A stretch of 64,000 nt of DNA from CBDDBH01 sp965225625 (GCA_965225625.1 CBDDBH010000018.1:62001-126000), one strand, 5' to 3'; numbered from the stretch's first letter, positions 43,882-52,872 are shown. Translations and numbers: made by a program. The notes: generated from the letters alone by a model not told the origin.

Positions 43882-44761
43882 TCAGGGCAATTTAATACCC
43901 ATGTGTTCTTTATAATACCAGCGTGCGATTTCCTCGCTGGTCGCGAACCAGACATCGTCAAAACTCTTCATGTATGCCAGCGCTTTGTCGAGCCAGACGA
44001 TCCGGTAGGGTTGCCCCATGAGGAAATGATGTATGCCGATTACTCATGATGCGTCCCTGGCTTTCTCCCTCTCTATACAACGTGTCGAACTGGTCAACAA
44101 TCATTTCGTAGAACGGCCGCGGTGTTAAGCCATGCATTATAAAAGCCGGGATGTCGTTGATATCCAATGAATACGGCATGGAAATCAAGTTTCCCGACTT
44201 GACGTTCAAAGGCAAGGGCTGGTCGTCACAAACCCAATCGCTGACATACTTTATGCCCTCTTCGGCCAGGATATCGGGCGTGTTGAATGTCTCCGCCAAC
44301 GCGGCACCGATCCAGCCGCTGGGGCGGCGCCCCGTCGCCTCGGCAATCACATCCATAGTCGTCCTGATGATCTCTCGTTCCTCAGCTTCACTCTTACCCG
44401 CCAGCAACACGGCATTACTCGTAGAGTGGGCGACGAATTCCCAGTCCCGCTGCTTACACGCTTCGGCGATAAACGGATAATGCTTGCACACGTCCGAGTT
44501 AAAAAATGCCGTGGCTTTGATGCCATGTTTATCCAATACTTCCATGATCCGCCACAAACCGATGCGGTTGCCATAATCCCGTGGCGCTTACTGAAACAGG
44601 TTAGGTGGCGGGGTATTTACCCCTGGAGCCGCCCACTCCTCGGAGTCGATAGCCCAGTACTCAATCGCTACCGCGACGTAAACCGCGATTCTTGCTCCAT
44701 TGGGCAACGCGAACGGTTTTCTCGTAACGATGGGCGAAAAATCGTAACGCGTATTCTCCAT
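43882..44761 (-). pseudogene. polysaccharide deacetylase family protein, nonsense and frameshift
   Basis: ATG 44761 encodes MENTRYDFSPIV and IAVYVAVAIEYW, but TAA at 44588-44590 stops it after 57 codons. The same frame continues with DYGNRIGLWRIMEVLDKHGIKATAFFNSDV, VAHSTSNAV and GRRPSGWIGAALAETFNTPDILAEEG, typical of PuuE-like deacetylases. Near 44036-44045 the frame shifts to GIHHFLMGQPYRIVWLDKALAYM and SEEIARWYYKE, ending at 43882. Restored length is about 292 residues. Unlike the intact homologue at 8697, this copy is inactive. Confidence 0.7.
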
Positions 44762-44797
44762 TGAAGGTCCCTCCCTAGTGCCTGATCAGCGAATCAG

Positions 44798-45406
44798 CTA
44801 TACGAGCGAGTCGTCTGCGGCCAGCAGGTGCTCCAGTTCCGCAAAGCTCTGCGCATGCCCGTCGGGCGAAATCGTTACGCCCAGATGGCGCCCGATCTGG
44901 GTAACGGAAAAAATTCCACGCACCCAGTAGTTTTTACCCTCCGCCGGCTCGATGACCAGCGCATGTTGTCGTCCGTTGTCACGCAGATTTCTCACGACGT
45001 CCCCCACGGACGCAGACTCCACGTCGTGAATGTGGAGCGGCTCAATCTGTGCAAGCGAAGTCATCACCTGCTCCACGGTGATCTGATTGTGATGTAGCTG
45101 CTGCTCTCTGGCGACACGGACCGGTTCCTCGCCCATCAGATCCCGGGCCGAGACCAGACCCGTTACGCAGGCGTCGTGATCCAACACAATAACCAGTCTC
45201 ACCTTCGCATAAATCATGACCTGCAAAGCCGGTTCGACCAACATTGATGGAGGGATGGCAATCGCTTTGACTTGTCTCAGATCGGTCATGACAGTGAGGG
45301 CGGGGTGTTCCATTGTCACGCGTTCGACCGGTATGGGCGGCGGTTCGAGGATGGAAGCGTCCGCCGGCAGATTGTAGGCATTAAGGGAGTTTCGAAAGCT
45401 GGTCAT
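44798..45406 (-). CDS. CBS-domain protein
   Basis: 202 residues with a CBS pair. First repeat about 45-95 (IAIPPSMLVEPALQVMIYAKVRLVIVLDHDACVTGLVSARDLMGEEP), second about 107-180 (TVEQVMTSLAQIEPLHIHDVESASVGDVVRNLRDNGRQHALVI, VRGIFSVTQIGRHLG). CBS pairs bind adenosyl nucleotides and regulate partner proteins. There is no enzyme domain attached. It stands between a decayed deacetylase and the amidohydrolase; 32 bases separate it from the amidohydrolase stop, so it may be in that operon. Partner unknown. Confidence 0.88.
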   Translation of the reverse strand: MTSFRNSLNAYNLPADASILEPPPIPVERVTMEHPALTVMTDLRQVKAIAIPPSMLVEPALQVMIYAKVRLVIVLDHDACVTGLVSARDLMGEEPVRVAREQQLHHNQITVEQVMTSLAQIEPLHIHDVESASVGDVVRNLRDNGRQHALVIEPAEGKNYWVRGIFSVTQIGRHLGVTISPDGHAQSFAELEHLLAADDSLV

Positions 45407-45438
45407 TTAACAACTCCTCAACGTGTTGCACCGACAGA

Positions 45439-47103
45439 TTACTTATTGAAGATACCTTGCGGGTCGTAGTACGCCCGACCACCGACCATTGTCGCGTCCA
45501 CGCCGATGTCTTTGATGGCTTCCTCGGGTACCGACATGAGGTCGTCGGACAAAACTGTCAAATCGGCGAGTTTGCCCGGTTCGATTGAGCCCTTCACGTC
45601 TTCCTCGAATACGGAATACGCCGCGTTGCACGTGTACATGCGTAACGCCTCTTCGCGCGGAATGGATTGATTAATGCCAATCACTTCGTCGAGGATGTTG
45701 CGGCGCGTGACGATCGTCCACATTCCGAATAGCGGCGACAACGGAGCGGTATCGAAATCGGATCCGCCGCGCAGCAAAATTCCGTTTTCGTGCCAGGTCC
45801 TATTGGGGAAATATTCTTCGGTGTGGTGGCCGCCGAAACGCTGAATGTCCTTGGAGTGCCAGTACTGCAGCGGCTGCTGGGTACCAACGACAATCCCCAT
45901 CTCCTGGCATTGACGCAGGTTGTTCTCGCTCGGATCTAGGCCGCCATGCTCGAGCGCCCAGCGCTTCCCCGCGACCGGCGCGTCACGATGGATGTTCTCG
46001 AACGTGTCCAGGGCGATGTCCAGGGCACCGTCGCCGGAGCAGTGCACGTTGAGCTGTAACCCATGAGCGGCGGCCGCACGACAGATTGCGAGCACCGTAT
46101 CGGGCTTGTAGAGCAGCACCCCGCACCAACCCTCGCCGAAAGTGTGCTCGCCATAGGGCTCGCGTGAATAATAGTCCTCAACGAAACCATCCAGCACGAT
46201 TTCACCGATGGCACCCATTTTCAACCAGCGATCGCCAAATCCCGATGCCATCCTCAGGGAGCCGATGTGCGCATCGATCTGCTCGATCGGCATGTCCGCC
46301 ATCTCGAAGCCGATATGATTCATACGCCAGCGGACTTTGAGTCTGCGTTCACGCCACAGCCGTTGCATGAGCGCGAAGTTGCGAAACGGCGGCGACACAT
46401 CACCCTGATCGATGACGCTGGTGATGCCGTTGGCGAGGAAGATATCCTGCACCCGCTCAATACCGGCCAGGACCAGTTCGTCCGGCGGCAGAGTTTCCTG
46501 CTGCGCGACGGCGAACATGGCCGTCTCGAGCAGGTGGCCGTTCGGCTCGCCGGTTTCCGGATCCTTGAATACCCAACCCGTTCCGCCGGCGAACCGCTCC
46601 GGTGTGTCACGCGTAATGCCGGCAATATCCAAAGCGCGGCTATTCGCCGCGGCGCGGTGAAAGGCCGTATTGAGCCAAAACGGATTGTCTGGAGTAACGC
46701 TGTCGAGTTCGTCGCGGTAAGGCAGCCGGCGTTCCTTGAGGATGTCGATCGACCAGTGGTTAGAGCCGCGGATCCATTCGCCGGGGGGCGTCTTGCTCAC
46801 CCGCGCCGCGATGCGTTCGAGCACCTCGTCGATGGATCGGGAGTCCGTGAGTTGCACGGCCTGCTCCAGATTTTTGCCCGCATACAGCGCGTGCAGATGG
46901 CTATCGGTAAACCCGGGGACGACCGTTCGCCCCTCCAGGTCGATCATCCGCGTCTGTTTGCCCGCGATCTCCCGCGCGTCTTCATTTGAGCCGACGAACA
47001 CAATCTCGTCGCCGCGCACGCCGATGGCTTCGGCTGTTCGGAAGTCATCGTCGACGGTGTAAACGCGACCGCCGTACAGCACGGTATCCGGAAGCAGCTT
47101 CAT
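45439..47103 (-). CDS. amidohydrolase family protein (YtcJ/NfdA-like)
   Basis: 554 residues. N-terminal beta sandwich then the metal motif PGFTDSHLHALYAG (about 63-76, His-x-His). Further ligands lie in LQLNVHCSGDGALDIALD (about 346) and LEHGGLDP (about 377), and the C-terminal Asp in LRGGSDFDTAPLSP (about 440). This set is typical of amidohydrolase_3 enzymes such as N-substituted formamide deformylase. These act on imines, formamides or other amides in the cytosol. GGAGGGGG precedes ATG 47103. It is divergent from the nitrile hydratase genes, so amide or nitrile metabolism is a plausible shared theme. Confidence 0.92.
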   Translation of the reverse strand: MKLLPDTVLYGGRVYTVDDDFRTAEAIGVRGDEIVFVGSNEDAREIAGKQTRMIDLEGRTVVPGFTDSHLHALYAGKNLEQAVQLTDSRSIDEVLERIAARVSKTPPGEWIRGSNHWSIDILKERRLPYRDELDSVTPDNPFWLNTAFHRAAANSRALDIAGITRDTPERFAGGTGWVFKDPETGEPNGHLLETAMFAVAQQETLPPDELVLAGIERVQDIFLANGITSVIDQGDVSPPFRNFALMQRLWRERRLKVRWRMNHIGFEMADMPIEQIDAHIGSLRMASGFGDRWLKMGAIGEIVLDGFVEDYYSREPYGEHTFGEGWCGVLLYKPDTVLAICRAAAAHGLQLNVHCSGDGALDIALDTFENIHRDAPVAGKRWALEHGGLDPSENNLRQCQEMGIVVGTQQPLQYWHSKDIQRFGGHHTEEYFPNRTWHENGILLRGGSDFDTAPLSPLFGMWTIVTRRNILDEVIGINQSIPREEALRMYTCNAAYSVFEEDVKGSIEPGKLADLTVLSDDLMSVPEEAIKDIGVDATMVGGRAYYDPQGIFNK

Positions 47104-47211
47104 AGCACCCCCTCCTGGTCGAGCAAGCCCAATGTAGTCCTCATCCGCCAGCCAGACAAGCGAACACTAAACGTCGAGATTGACCCGTAGCCAGATCCGC
47201 ATTGAGCTACT

Positions 47212-47260
47212 AGACTAGTCCGCATATTGCATGAAGGCGCCGCAATATGCGGACTAGTCT
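47212..47260. promoter_or_regulatory. 19 bp perfect inverted repeat in divergent promoter region
   Basis: AGACTAGTCCGCATATTGC (47212-47230) and its exact complement GCAATATGCGGACTAGTCT (47242-47260) are separated by 11 bases. The repeat lies between the divergent amidohydrolase and nitrile hydratase genes, 25 bases before ATG 47286. It could be an operator or a leader hairpin. The GACTAG/CTAGTC core also occurs in the palindromes at 34800-34838. Confidence 0.6.
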
Positions 47261-47285
47261 GTCAAGCGAAGCGACGGGGTGCACA

Positions 47286-48005
47286 ATGACGGATAAAAAG
47301 GTCTCCCGCAGGGAATTTCTTACGCGAACGTCGTTGGCTGCATCCGCGGCATCGGTGGCAACAGTATCCGATCCCGTGGCGGCAGCGCAGCCGCAAGACT
47401 ACGTTCAGTCCGAATACAGCCTGCGTGCCAAAGCGCTGGTTTCCGTCCTCACCAAGAAGAACCTGCTCGATCCGGCGGCGATGGATCAAGTTATCGACCA
47501 CTTCGAAACGAAAGTAGGGCCGCACTACGGCGCCAAAATCGTCGCGCGCAGCTGGGTTGATCCGGAATATCGGCAACGGCTTCTGGCCGACGCGAACTCG
47601 GCCGCTGGGGAAGTCGGCATAAAAGGGCTCGCCGGCTCTGATTTGGTCGGCACCGATTTGATCGCGCTAGCCAATTCCCCGCAAGCCCACAACCTCGTCG
47701 TTTGCACGCTGTGTTCGTGTTACCCATGGTCGGTACTCGGTTTACCGCCGGCCTGGTACAAGGACACGGGGTATCGCGCCCGCGCGGTAATCGATCCGCG
47801 TGGCGTACTTAAGGAGTTTGGGGTGGAGCTGAATGAGCAGGTGGAAGTTCGGATTTGGGACAGTACGGCGGATATTCGCTACCTGGTCATTCCGGAAAGA
47901 CCAGCGGGCACCGAGGCGATGACGGAGGAACAACTGCGAACGCTGATCACCCGGGATTCCATGGTCGGTGCCGAGAAACTGAATGCACCCACCGGAGCGG
48001 TGTGA
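47286..48005 (+). CDS. nthA: nitrile hydratase alpha subunit with Tat signal
   Basis: 239 residues from ATG 47286. Residues 1-35 form a twin-arginine signal: SRREFLTRTS (7-16), a weakly hydrophobic Ala-rich stretch and an AAAQP cleavage region. The mature part is a whole nitrile hydratase alpha subunit, with the metal site VCTLCSC (Cys 140, 143, 145); Thr in the second place is the cobalt-type signature (iron types have Ser). Upstream helices (LTKKNLLDPAAMDQVIDHFE) and YRARAVIDPRGVLKEFG are typical. Nitrile hydratases convert nitriles to amides and are normally cytosolic, so the Tat signal is unusual. A start at ATG 47247 would lie within the inverted repeat and put 13 residues in front of the Tat motif. 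First of a three-gene set. Confidence 0.9.
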   Translation: MTDKKVSRREFLTRTSLAASAASVATVSDPVAAAQPQDYVQSEYSLRAKALVSVLTKKNLLDPAAMDQVIDHFETKVGPHYGAKIVARSWVDPEYRQRLLADANSAAGEVGIKGLAGSDLVGTDLIALANSPQAHNLVVCTLCSCYPWSVLGLPPAWYKDTGYRARAVIDPRGVLKEFGVELNEQVEVRIWDSTADIRYLVIPERPAGTEAMTEEQLRTLITRDSMVGAEKLNAPTGAV

Positions 48006-48006
48006 G

Positions 48007-48672
48007 ATGAACGCAGGCCACGACGTTGGCGGGATGGACGGTTTCAGCTTGCCGGCATTGAACCCGGATGCGCCGGTTTTCAAACATGAATGGGAGAGAC
48101 AGGTATTCGGCGCTGCCGTCTCGCTAACCATCTCTCTCAAGTCGCCCTGGTCGCTGGACGAATTGCGCTTTATCCGTGAAGGCATGTCTCCGGTTGATTA
48201 TCTGACCGCGCCCTATTACGGCGGCTGGCTGTATGGGATCGAGAAACTGGTAGTGAAGTACGGACTGGCAAGCGAGGAAGAGTTGCGCAACCCCGACGGT
48301 GTTATCGCGGGATTAAGCGCCGAACAACGCCAGCGAATTATGAACAGCTACAACCCAGCTGCGCTTGATCAAGACATCGCACCGAAGTTTTTCGTCGATG
48401 ACCCGGTGACTGTCAGGAACGAACATCCGATAGGACACACTCGGGTGCCACGCTACATTCGTGGCCGCCAAGGCACGATTGCGCGTGACCATGGCGTTTA
48501 TGTGTTCTGTGACAGCAACGCCGTCGGCCTGGGTCAGAATCCTCAACACTGTTACAGCGTCATGTTCGGCGCAACCGAGGTTTGGGGAAAGCGTGGCAAC
48601 CCGCGCGATCGGGTCTACGTCGATCTTTGGGATGACCACCTGGCTGCGGCTGCGCCCGACGGCGGCGCATGA
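48007..48672 (+). CDS. nthB: nitrile hydratase beta subunit
   Basis: 221 residues from ATG 48007, one base after the alpha stop. The start HDVGGMDGF is the standard beta-subunit N-terminus. FKHEWERQVFGAAVSL (about 25-40) and YYGGWLYGIEKLVVKYGL (about 72-89) are conserved, and the SH3-like C-terminal barrel is seen in FFVDDPVTVRN, GHTRVPRYIRGRQGTIARDHGVYVFCD and VWGKRGNPRDRVYVDLWDDHL. No signal peptide is present, so if alpha is exported, beta must travel with it as a folded complex (hitchhiker), which Tat allows. Overlaps the activator gene by 4 bases. Confidence 0.93.
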   Translation: MNAGHDVGGMDGFSLPALNPDAPVFKHEWERQVFGAAVSLTISLKSPWSLDELRFIREGMSPVDYLTAPYYGGWLYGIEKLVVKYGLASEEELRNPDGVIAGLSAEQRQRIMNSYNPAALDQDIAPKFFVDDPVTVRNEHPIGHTRVPRYIRGRQGTIARDHGVYVFCDSNAVGLGQNPQHCYSVMFGATEVWGKRGNPRDRVYVDLWDDHLAAAAPDGGA

Positions 48673-49019
48673 TTGACCCGGGGCTGGCGGCATTGCCGCT
48701 ATTGCCGCGTGACGACGATGGACCCGTGTTCGCAGAGCCGTGGCAGGCTCAGGCCTTCGCCGTGGTCGTGCAACTCACCGAGGCTGGAAAGCTGACTTGG
48801 AAGGAGTGGGCGGAGCGGTTGGGTGGCGTCCTGCGAGAAGCAGAGCAAAGCGGGCAAGTCGATACAGGCGAGCGCTATTACGACCACTGGATGACGGCAC
48901 TCGAACGTCTCGTCGTCGATAAGAACCTGACCAACTGGAGCGACCTGACACAGGAGCGCGAAACGATCCGCGTCAATGATCATCATCGTCGGGAACATCA
49001 ACTCGGCGACAGTCATTAA
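48669..49019 (+). CDS. nitrile hydratase activator/accessory protein
   Basis: 116 residues; the start overlaps the beta stop (ATGA). The sequence FAEPWQAQAFAVVVQLTEAGKLTWKEWAERLGGVLREA (about 21-58) and YYDHWMTALERLVVDKNL (about 70-87) matches the small activator of cobalt nitrile hydratases, which resembles the beta N-terminus and helps deliver cobalt to the alpha subunit by subunit swapping. The C-terminus is rich in His and Arg (HHRREHQLGDSH), plausible for metal handling. Completes a normal alpha-beta-activator operon. Confidence 0.88.
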   Translation: MIDPGLAALPLLPRDDDGPVFAEPWQAQAFAVVVQLTEAGKLTWKEWAERLGGVLREAEQSGQVDTGERYYDHWMTALERLVVDKNLTNWSDLTQERETIRVNDHHRREHQLGDSH

Positions 49020-49058
49020 CCGATAAATAGTATTAAGGCCCCGGTCGCTTAGATAGTT

Positions 49059-50300
49059 GTGCGTAGAAGAACATTTATCTCCGCAGTTCCGTTTTTCACT
49101 GGCGCGCTAAGCGCTGGCTCCATAGGCACAGTTGTCCAGGCCGCCCCAAATAACCGTCAGCAAATCAACCGCCCGGGTTCTGGTCAGGCTTCGGGAATAC
49201 GCGTGATTCAGCGGATCGATTGCGCTGGCGGCGGTCAGATTGTGGTCGATGGGAAGTATGCGTATATCGCCCACATGAAAGGACCGACCGCGGTCACTGT
49301 TTTTGACGTCGGTGATCCGAACAGACCCCGGGAAATCGCATCGATCCCGATACCCCGAACGGATATGCACTGTCACAAAGTTCAAGTTCACGACGGAATA
49401 ATGATCACAAATTACGAGAAGCTTCGCGGTGCTTCGCTAACGGGTGATATTCGCGGTGGGCTGAAGATCTATGATGTTTCAGCGCCGGCTAAGCCGGAAT
49501 TGATTACGTTTTGGGAATGCGGCGGCAAAGGCGCTCACCGGTTTACGTATGACGGCAAATATGCCTACGTCAGTCCCGAGGTCGAAGGCTACGACGGTAA
49601 TATCTGTATGATTCTGGATCTCCAAGATCCGACCAAGCCCACAGAGATAGGTCGATGGCATGCGCCTGGCCAATGGCACGCCGGCGGCGAGGAACGCACA
49701 TGGCCTTCACGCAGCGTGCGTTGCCATCATGCGATTAGACAAGGCGATCGGCTTTACGTGAGTTACTGGCACGGTGGTTGGTTCCTATTGGACATCTCCG
49801 ACATGACTAAACCACGCAAGATCTCCGGCATGGTCAAAAGTCCGCCGCTTGCATGGCCGACGCATTCCTGCCTGCCCATTCCTTTTGAGATCAAAGGCCG
49901 CAAAATCATGCTGGTCGCGGACGAGGACGTGGATAAGCTGTACCCGGCCGGCCCGGCATTTCTGTGGGCGGTGGACATTACCGACGAAAACCACCCAATG
50001 CCGTATTCGAGTTTCCAGATCCCCGGGATTGATGCCAGTGCAGAAACCCCGTGGTTTTATGGTTGCCATCAACCAGTGGAGCATGTACGCGGGACAGAGG
50101 TTCCGGTGGCGTGGTTTTCGCAGGGACTACGCGTTGTAGATATCGCGGATCCAGAAAATATCAGCGAAGTCGCGTTTTACATTCCAGCGCCCTACCCCGG
50201 CGCCGAGCAAACCAGGACAAATGACGTGTACGAAGATGATCGAGGCCTAATTTACGTTCTCGATAGAATACGCGGCCTCGATATTGTTGAGCGGATCTAG
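49059..50300 (+). CDS. exported LVIVD-repeat beta-propeller protein
   Basis: 413 residues from GTG 49059. An N-terminal MRRRTFISAVPFFTGALS segment followed by AQAAP-like residues is a probable Tat or Sec signal. The rest consists of repeated blades of the LVIVD type: GKYAYIAHMKGPTAVTVFDVGDPNRPREIASI, RGGLKIYDVSAPAKPELI, CMILDLQDPTKPTEIGRW, GGWFLLDISDMTKPRKIS and QGLRVVDIADPENISEVAFY. His-rich loops (MHCHK, CHHA, HS) may bind metal. Such propellers are periplasmic and of unknown function. It leads a set with cytochrome c and SoxC, 39 bases after the nitrile hydratase genes. Confidence 0.85.
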   Translation: MRRRTFISAVPFFTGALSAGSIGTVVQAAPNNRQQINRPGSGQASGIRVIQRIDCAGGGQIVVDGKYAYIAHMKGPTAVTVFDVGDPNRPREIASIPIPRTDMHCHKVQVHDGIMITNYEKLRGASLTGDIRGGLKIYDVSAPAKPELITFWECGGKGAHRFTYDGKYAYVSPEVEGYDGNICMILDLQDPTKPTEIGRWHAPGQWHAGGEERTWPSRSVRCHHAIRQGDRLYVSYWHGGWFLLDISDMTKPRKISGMVKSPPLAWPTHSCLPIPFEIKGRKIMLVADEDVDKLYPAGPAFLWAVDITDENHPMPYSSFQIPGIDASAETPWFYGCHQPVEHVRGTEVPVAWFSQGLRVVDIADPENISEVAFYIPAPYPGAEQTRTNDVYEDDRGLIYVLDRIRGLDIVERI

Positions 50301-50366
50301 TAAACACTTACATCCGCATCGGGACACGCGCTGTATGCAAATAACTCATAAGCACTCACACATATC

Positions 50367-50963
50367 GTGATTGATACGTGCCAGCTCTCAACTGCGTTAG
50401 GAATTCGCGCCCTGGCAGTGTCTTTTGCGCTCGGACTCCCAACGTTTTCAAGCTACGCTGAGCCGGCCTCACCGGAGTTGCTAAACATCGGCCGTGCGGT
50501 CTCTGCACAAGAGATTTCCGCGTGGGACACCGACATAATGCCGGACGGGCGCGGTTTACCCTCTGGCAGCGGCACGCCCGCCGCGGGCGCTAAGATATAT
50601 GAAAATAAATGTGCAGCTTGTCACGGGCCGACCGGTGTCGAAGGCCCCTTCGATGTGCTGGTTGGCCGATTGCCGGCTGATGAATTCTCCTTCGCGGAAA
50701 GTCCCCGCACACCGAAAACCATTGGCAATTATTGGCCCTATGCGACAACTGTTTTTGATTACATTAAGCGGGCCATGCCAATAGCCTCGCCCGGCTCACT
50801 GACGGACAATGAGGTCTTCAGCGTAACGGCCTATATTCTCTATCTGAACGAAATAGTTGCGTTTGACGATCTGATTAACGCAGCGACTTTGCCTCAAATA
50901 CAGATGCCGGCACGCGGACAGTTCTTACCGGACGATCGCAGGGGTGGTCCAGAAGTGCGGTAA
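50367..50963 (+). CDS. monohaem cytochrome c (SoxD/SorB-like)
   Basis: 198 residues from GTG 50367, with a hydrophobic signal region (about 12-31). One haem-binding motif, CAACH (about 83-87), lies in AAGAKIYENKCAACHGPTGVEG; a candidate sixth ligand is Met in MPIASPGSLTDNEVFSVTAYILYLN, the standard last helix. The stretch PRTPKTIGNYWPYATTVFDYI is typical of SoxD-type cytochromes. SoxD usually has two haems and nearly twice this length, so this is a short, SorB-like partner. It overlaps the upstream leader of SoxC and should accept its electrons in the periplasm. Confidence 0.87.
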   Translation: MIDTCQLSTALGIRALAVSFALGLPTFSSYAEPASPELLNIGRAVSAQEISAWDTDIMPDGRGLPSGSGTPAAGAKIYENKCAACHGPTGVEGPFDVLVGRLPADEFSFAESPRTPKTIGNYWPYATTVFDYIKRAMPIASPGSLTDNEVFSVTAYILYLNEIVAFDDLINAATLPQIQMPARGQFLPDDRRGGPEVR

Positions 50964-51018
50964 CGAAATACGTATTACAAACCGGAAATGGCTAATTGAA
51001 CAATTGCAATCTTCAGCG

Positions 51019-52317
51019 ATGACCAAGAAATCGAGAAACATCGAAGCTACGAACGAATCACACTCAGGTGAGCGCCGCATCTTAGTCAAAGGAATTGCAG
51101 CCGCCGTTGCCACTGCTCCTCTGGTAGCGGCTAAGGCATTAGAAAATGTTGAAACACTAGATGATTCAAACAGGGTACCGGGTGAGCCCACTAGTGGAGT
51201 TGGAAGCCGATCCTCATTCGAGCATCCGCGTCGACGTTCGCTTGACATGGGCGTGGATAGCGGTGGCGGTCACTCTATAAATGCACAAACAGTAAAGAGC
51301 AGCCTGAGTTTTTCACCATTACAGGATTTGTACGGCACTATCACGCCGTCGGATTTGCATTTTGAAAGACACCATTCGGGTATCCCAAAAATTAACCCGG
51401 AAAAGTACAAATTGTTAATACACGGCATGGTCGAGCGGCCATTGAAATTTACGCTGGCAGATCTGAAGCGTTTTCCATCCATTACCCGCACCTGTTTTCT
51501 GGAGTGCTCCGGAAATTTAAATGTATACGCAAACGAGAAAACAACACCGCAGGGATTATCGGGACTCACCAGCCAAAGCGAATGGACGGGCGTGATGTTG
51601 GAGACCCTTTTTCGTGAAGTAGGCGTTGAACCAAACGCTAAATGGTTCCTGGCCGAGGGCTCTGATGCGGCCAGGATGACACGCAGCATCCCCATAGAGA
51701 AAGCCTGGGATGATGCAATGATTGTGTACGCTCAAAACGGTGAGGCGATACGCCCCGAACAAGGTTATCCGGCACGGCTGTTGCTGCCCGGATGGGAGGG
51801 TAATTCGAACGTAAAGTGGATCCGTCGCATTGAGATTGCAGACCAACCGCACATGACTCGTGAAGAAACTTCTAAGTACACGGAGCCTTTGAAAGGCGGT
51901 GTAGCGCGACAATTCAGTTTCGTAATGGATGCACGCTCGATCATCACCTCCCCGGCCTATCCCGTAACTATTGAGCGCGGGTGGAACGAAATTCGAGGAA
52001 TCGCATGGACTGGACGTGGTCGCATCTCACAGGTGGAAATCAGCATTGACGATGGAATGACGTGGAACAACGCCAAATTGCAGGAACCTGTATTGGCAAA
52101 AGCCCATACTAGATTTCGCTATTTGTGGAAATGGGATGGAAGCACGACAACTATTATGAGTCGCGCGATTGACGAGTCTGGCTATGTACAACCGTCGAAA
52201 GAACAGATCATTGCTGCTCGTGGCGGTATCTCAACGCTGTATCATCTGAACCCCATAATCGGCTGGCGCATTAATTCAGACGGACACGTAACTTATTGTT
52301 CCCAAAACTGGGCCTAA
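51019..52317 (+). CDS. soxC: SoxC-like sulfite/sulfane dehydrogenase, molybdenum subunit
   Basis: 432 residues from ATG 51019 (a start at 50944 would add unrelated residues). The N-terminus has a twin-arginine signal, GERRILVKGIAAAVATAP. The sulfite-oxidase fold follows: LHFERHHSGIP (about 115), molybdenum Cys in FLECSGN (about 157-163), SEWTGVMLETLFREVG, LLLPGWEGNSNVKWIRRIE (about 253-271) and the C-terminal Ig-like dimerisation domain (RGIAWTGRGRISQVEISIDDGMTW). In Sox systems SoxCD oxidises sulfane sulfur; alone, such enzymes may be sulfite dehydrogenases. No soxXYZAB genes are present, so an independent sulfite or unknown oxidation is more likely. Confidence 0.87.
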   Translation: MTKKSRNIEATNESHSGERRILVKGIAAAVATAPLVAAKALENVETLDDSNRVPGEPTSGVGSRSSFEHPRRRSLDMGVDSGGGHSINAQTVKSSLSFSPLQDLYGTITPSDLHFERHHSGIPKINPEKYKLLIHGMVERPLKFTLADLKRFPSITRTCFLECSGNLNVYANEKTTPQGLSGLTSQSEWTGVMLETLFREVGVEPNAKWFLAEGSDAARMTRSIPIEKAWDDAMIVYAQNGEAIRPEQGYPARLLLPGWEGNSNVKWIRRIEIADQPHMTREETSKYTEPLKGGVARQFSFVMDARSIITSPAYPVTIERGWNEIRGIAWTGRGRISQVEISIDDGMTWNNAKLQEPVLAKAHTRFRYLWKWDGSTTTIMSRAIDESGYVQPSKEQIIAARGGISTLYHLNPIIGWRINSDGHVTYCSQNWA

Positions 52318-52389
52318 CGGAGAAAGCTTAGTTTCCAGAGCAGCGCGATGAGAATCTGCGTCATTAGCTAATGCCTACACAGTACAGTT

Positions 52390-52872
52390 TCACAGGGGGA
52401 TCGCCATCAAATTGTCGACGGCGCCGGTATCGGCAATCACGATCCTCTCCTTGAATTTTGCGTAACCGTTTTCGATGATGACCTTGTCGAGGTATTTTCC
52501 GGCGCTGTAAATACGGGTCTCGCCTTCAAGGGTCGACTGCATCACCATGTAGGAGGACTGAACTGGAAATATTCCTTCTACGCAGTTGTTTACCCGCACA
52601 CCCGTAATCAGATGGCGGTCGTAATGGGGATTGAAAATGTTGGCCTGGCGGATCGCCAGCACCCGGTCACGTACCATGTCGCGGCCCTCGCAATAAATCA
52701 CGCCGACCGACAAATCCTGGTCTATGCTCTCCCGGGTGGTGACCTTGCAGATGCAATCCTCAACGAATAATTCCGCCCAATCCTCCAGGCGATCATCGTC
52801 GATGCAGTGGCCGCTGTCATAGACCAGGGCTTCAATCTTCGATGCTTCCTCGAGCGACACTTGGTCCGCCAT
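52390..52872 (-). CDS. aromatic ring-hydroxylating dioxygenase beta subunit
   Basis: 160 residues of the NTF2-like small subunit family: EASKIEALVYDSGHCIDDDRLEDWAELFVEDC (about 8-39), RQANIFNPHYDRHLITGVRVN (about 74-94) and GKYLDKVIIENGYAKFKERIVIADTGAVDNL near the end. The beta subunit is structural and supports the trimer of alpha subunits. It starts one base after the stop of the alpha gene, the standard arrangement, but the alpha gene is destroyed. This frame is still open, so its partner is missing or must come from elsewhere. Confidence 0.88.
   Translation of the reverse strand: MADQVSLEEASKIEALVYDSGHCIDDDRLEDWAELFVEDCICKVTTRESIDQDLSVGVIYCEGRDMVRDRVLAIRQANIFNPHYDRHLITGVRVNNCVEGIFPVQSSYMVMQSTLEGETRIYSAGKYLDKVIIENGYAKFKERIVIADTGAVDNLMAIPL

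Noticed and set aside
46267..46989. 240-codon plus-strand frame opposite the amidohydrolase gene
   Set aside because: Antisense shadow of a gene with all metal-binding motifs.
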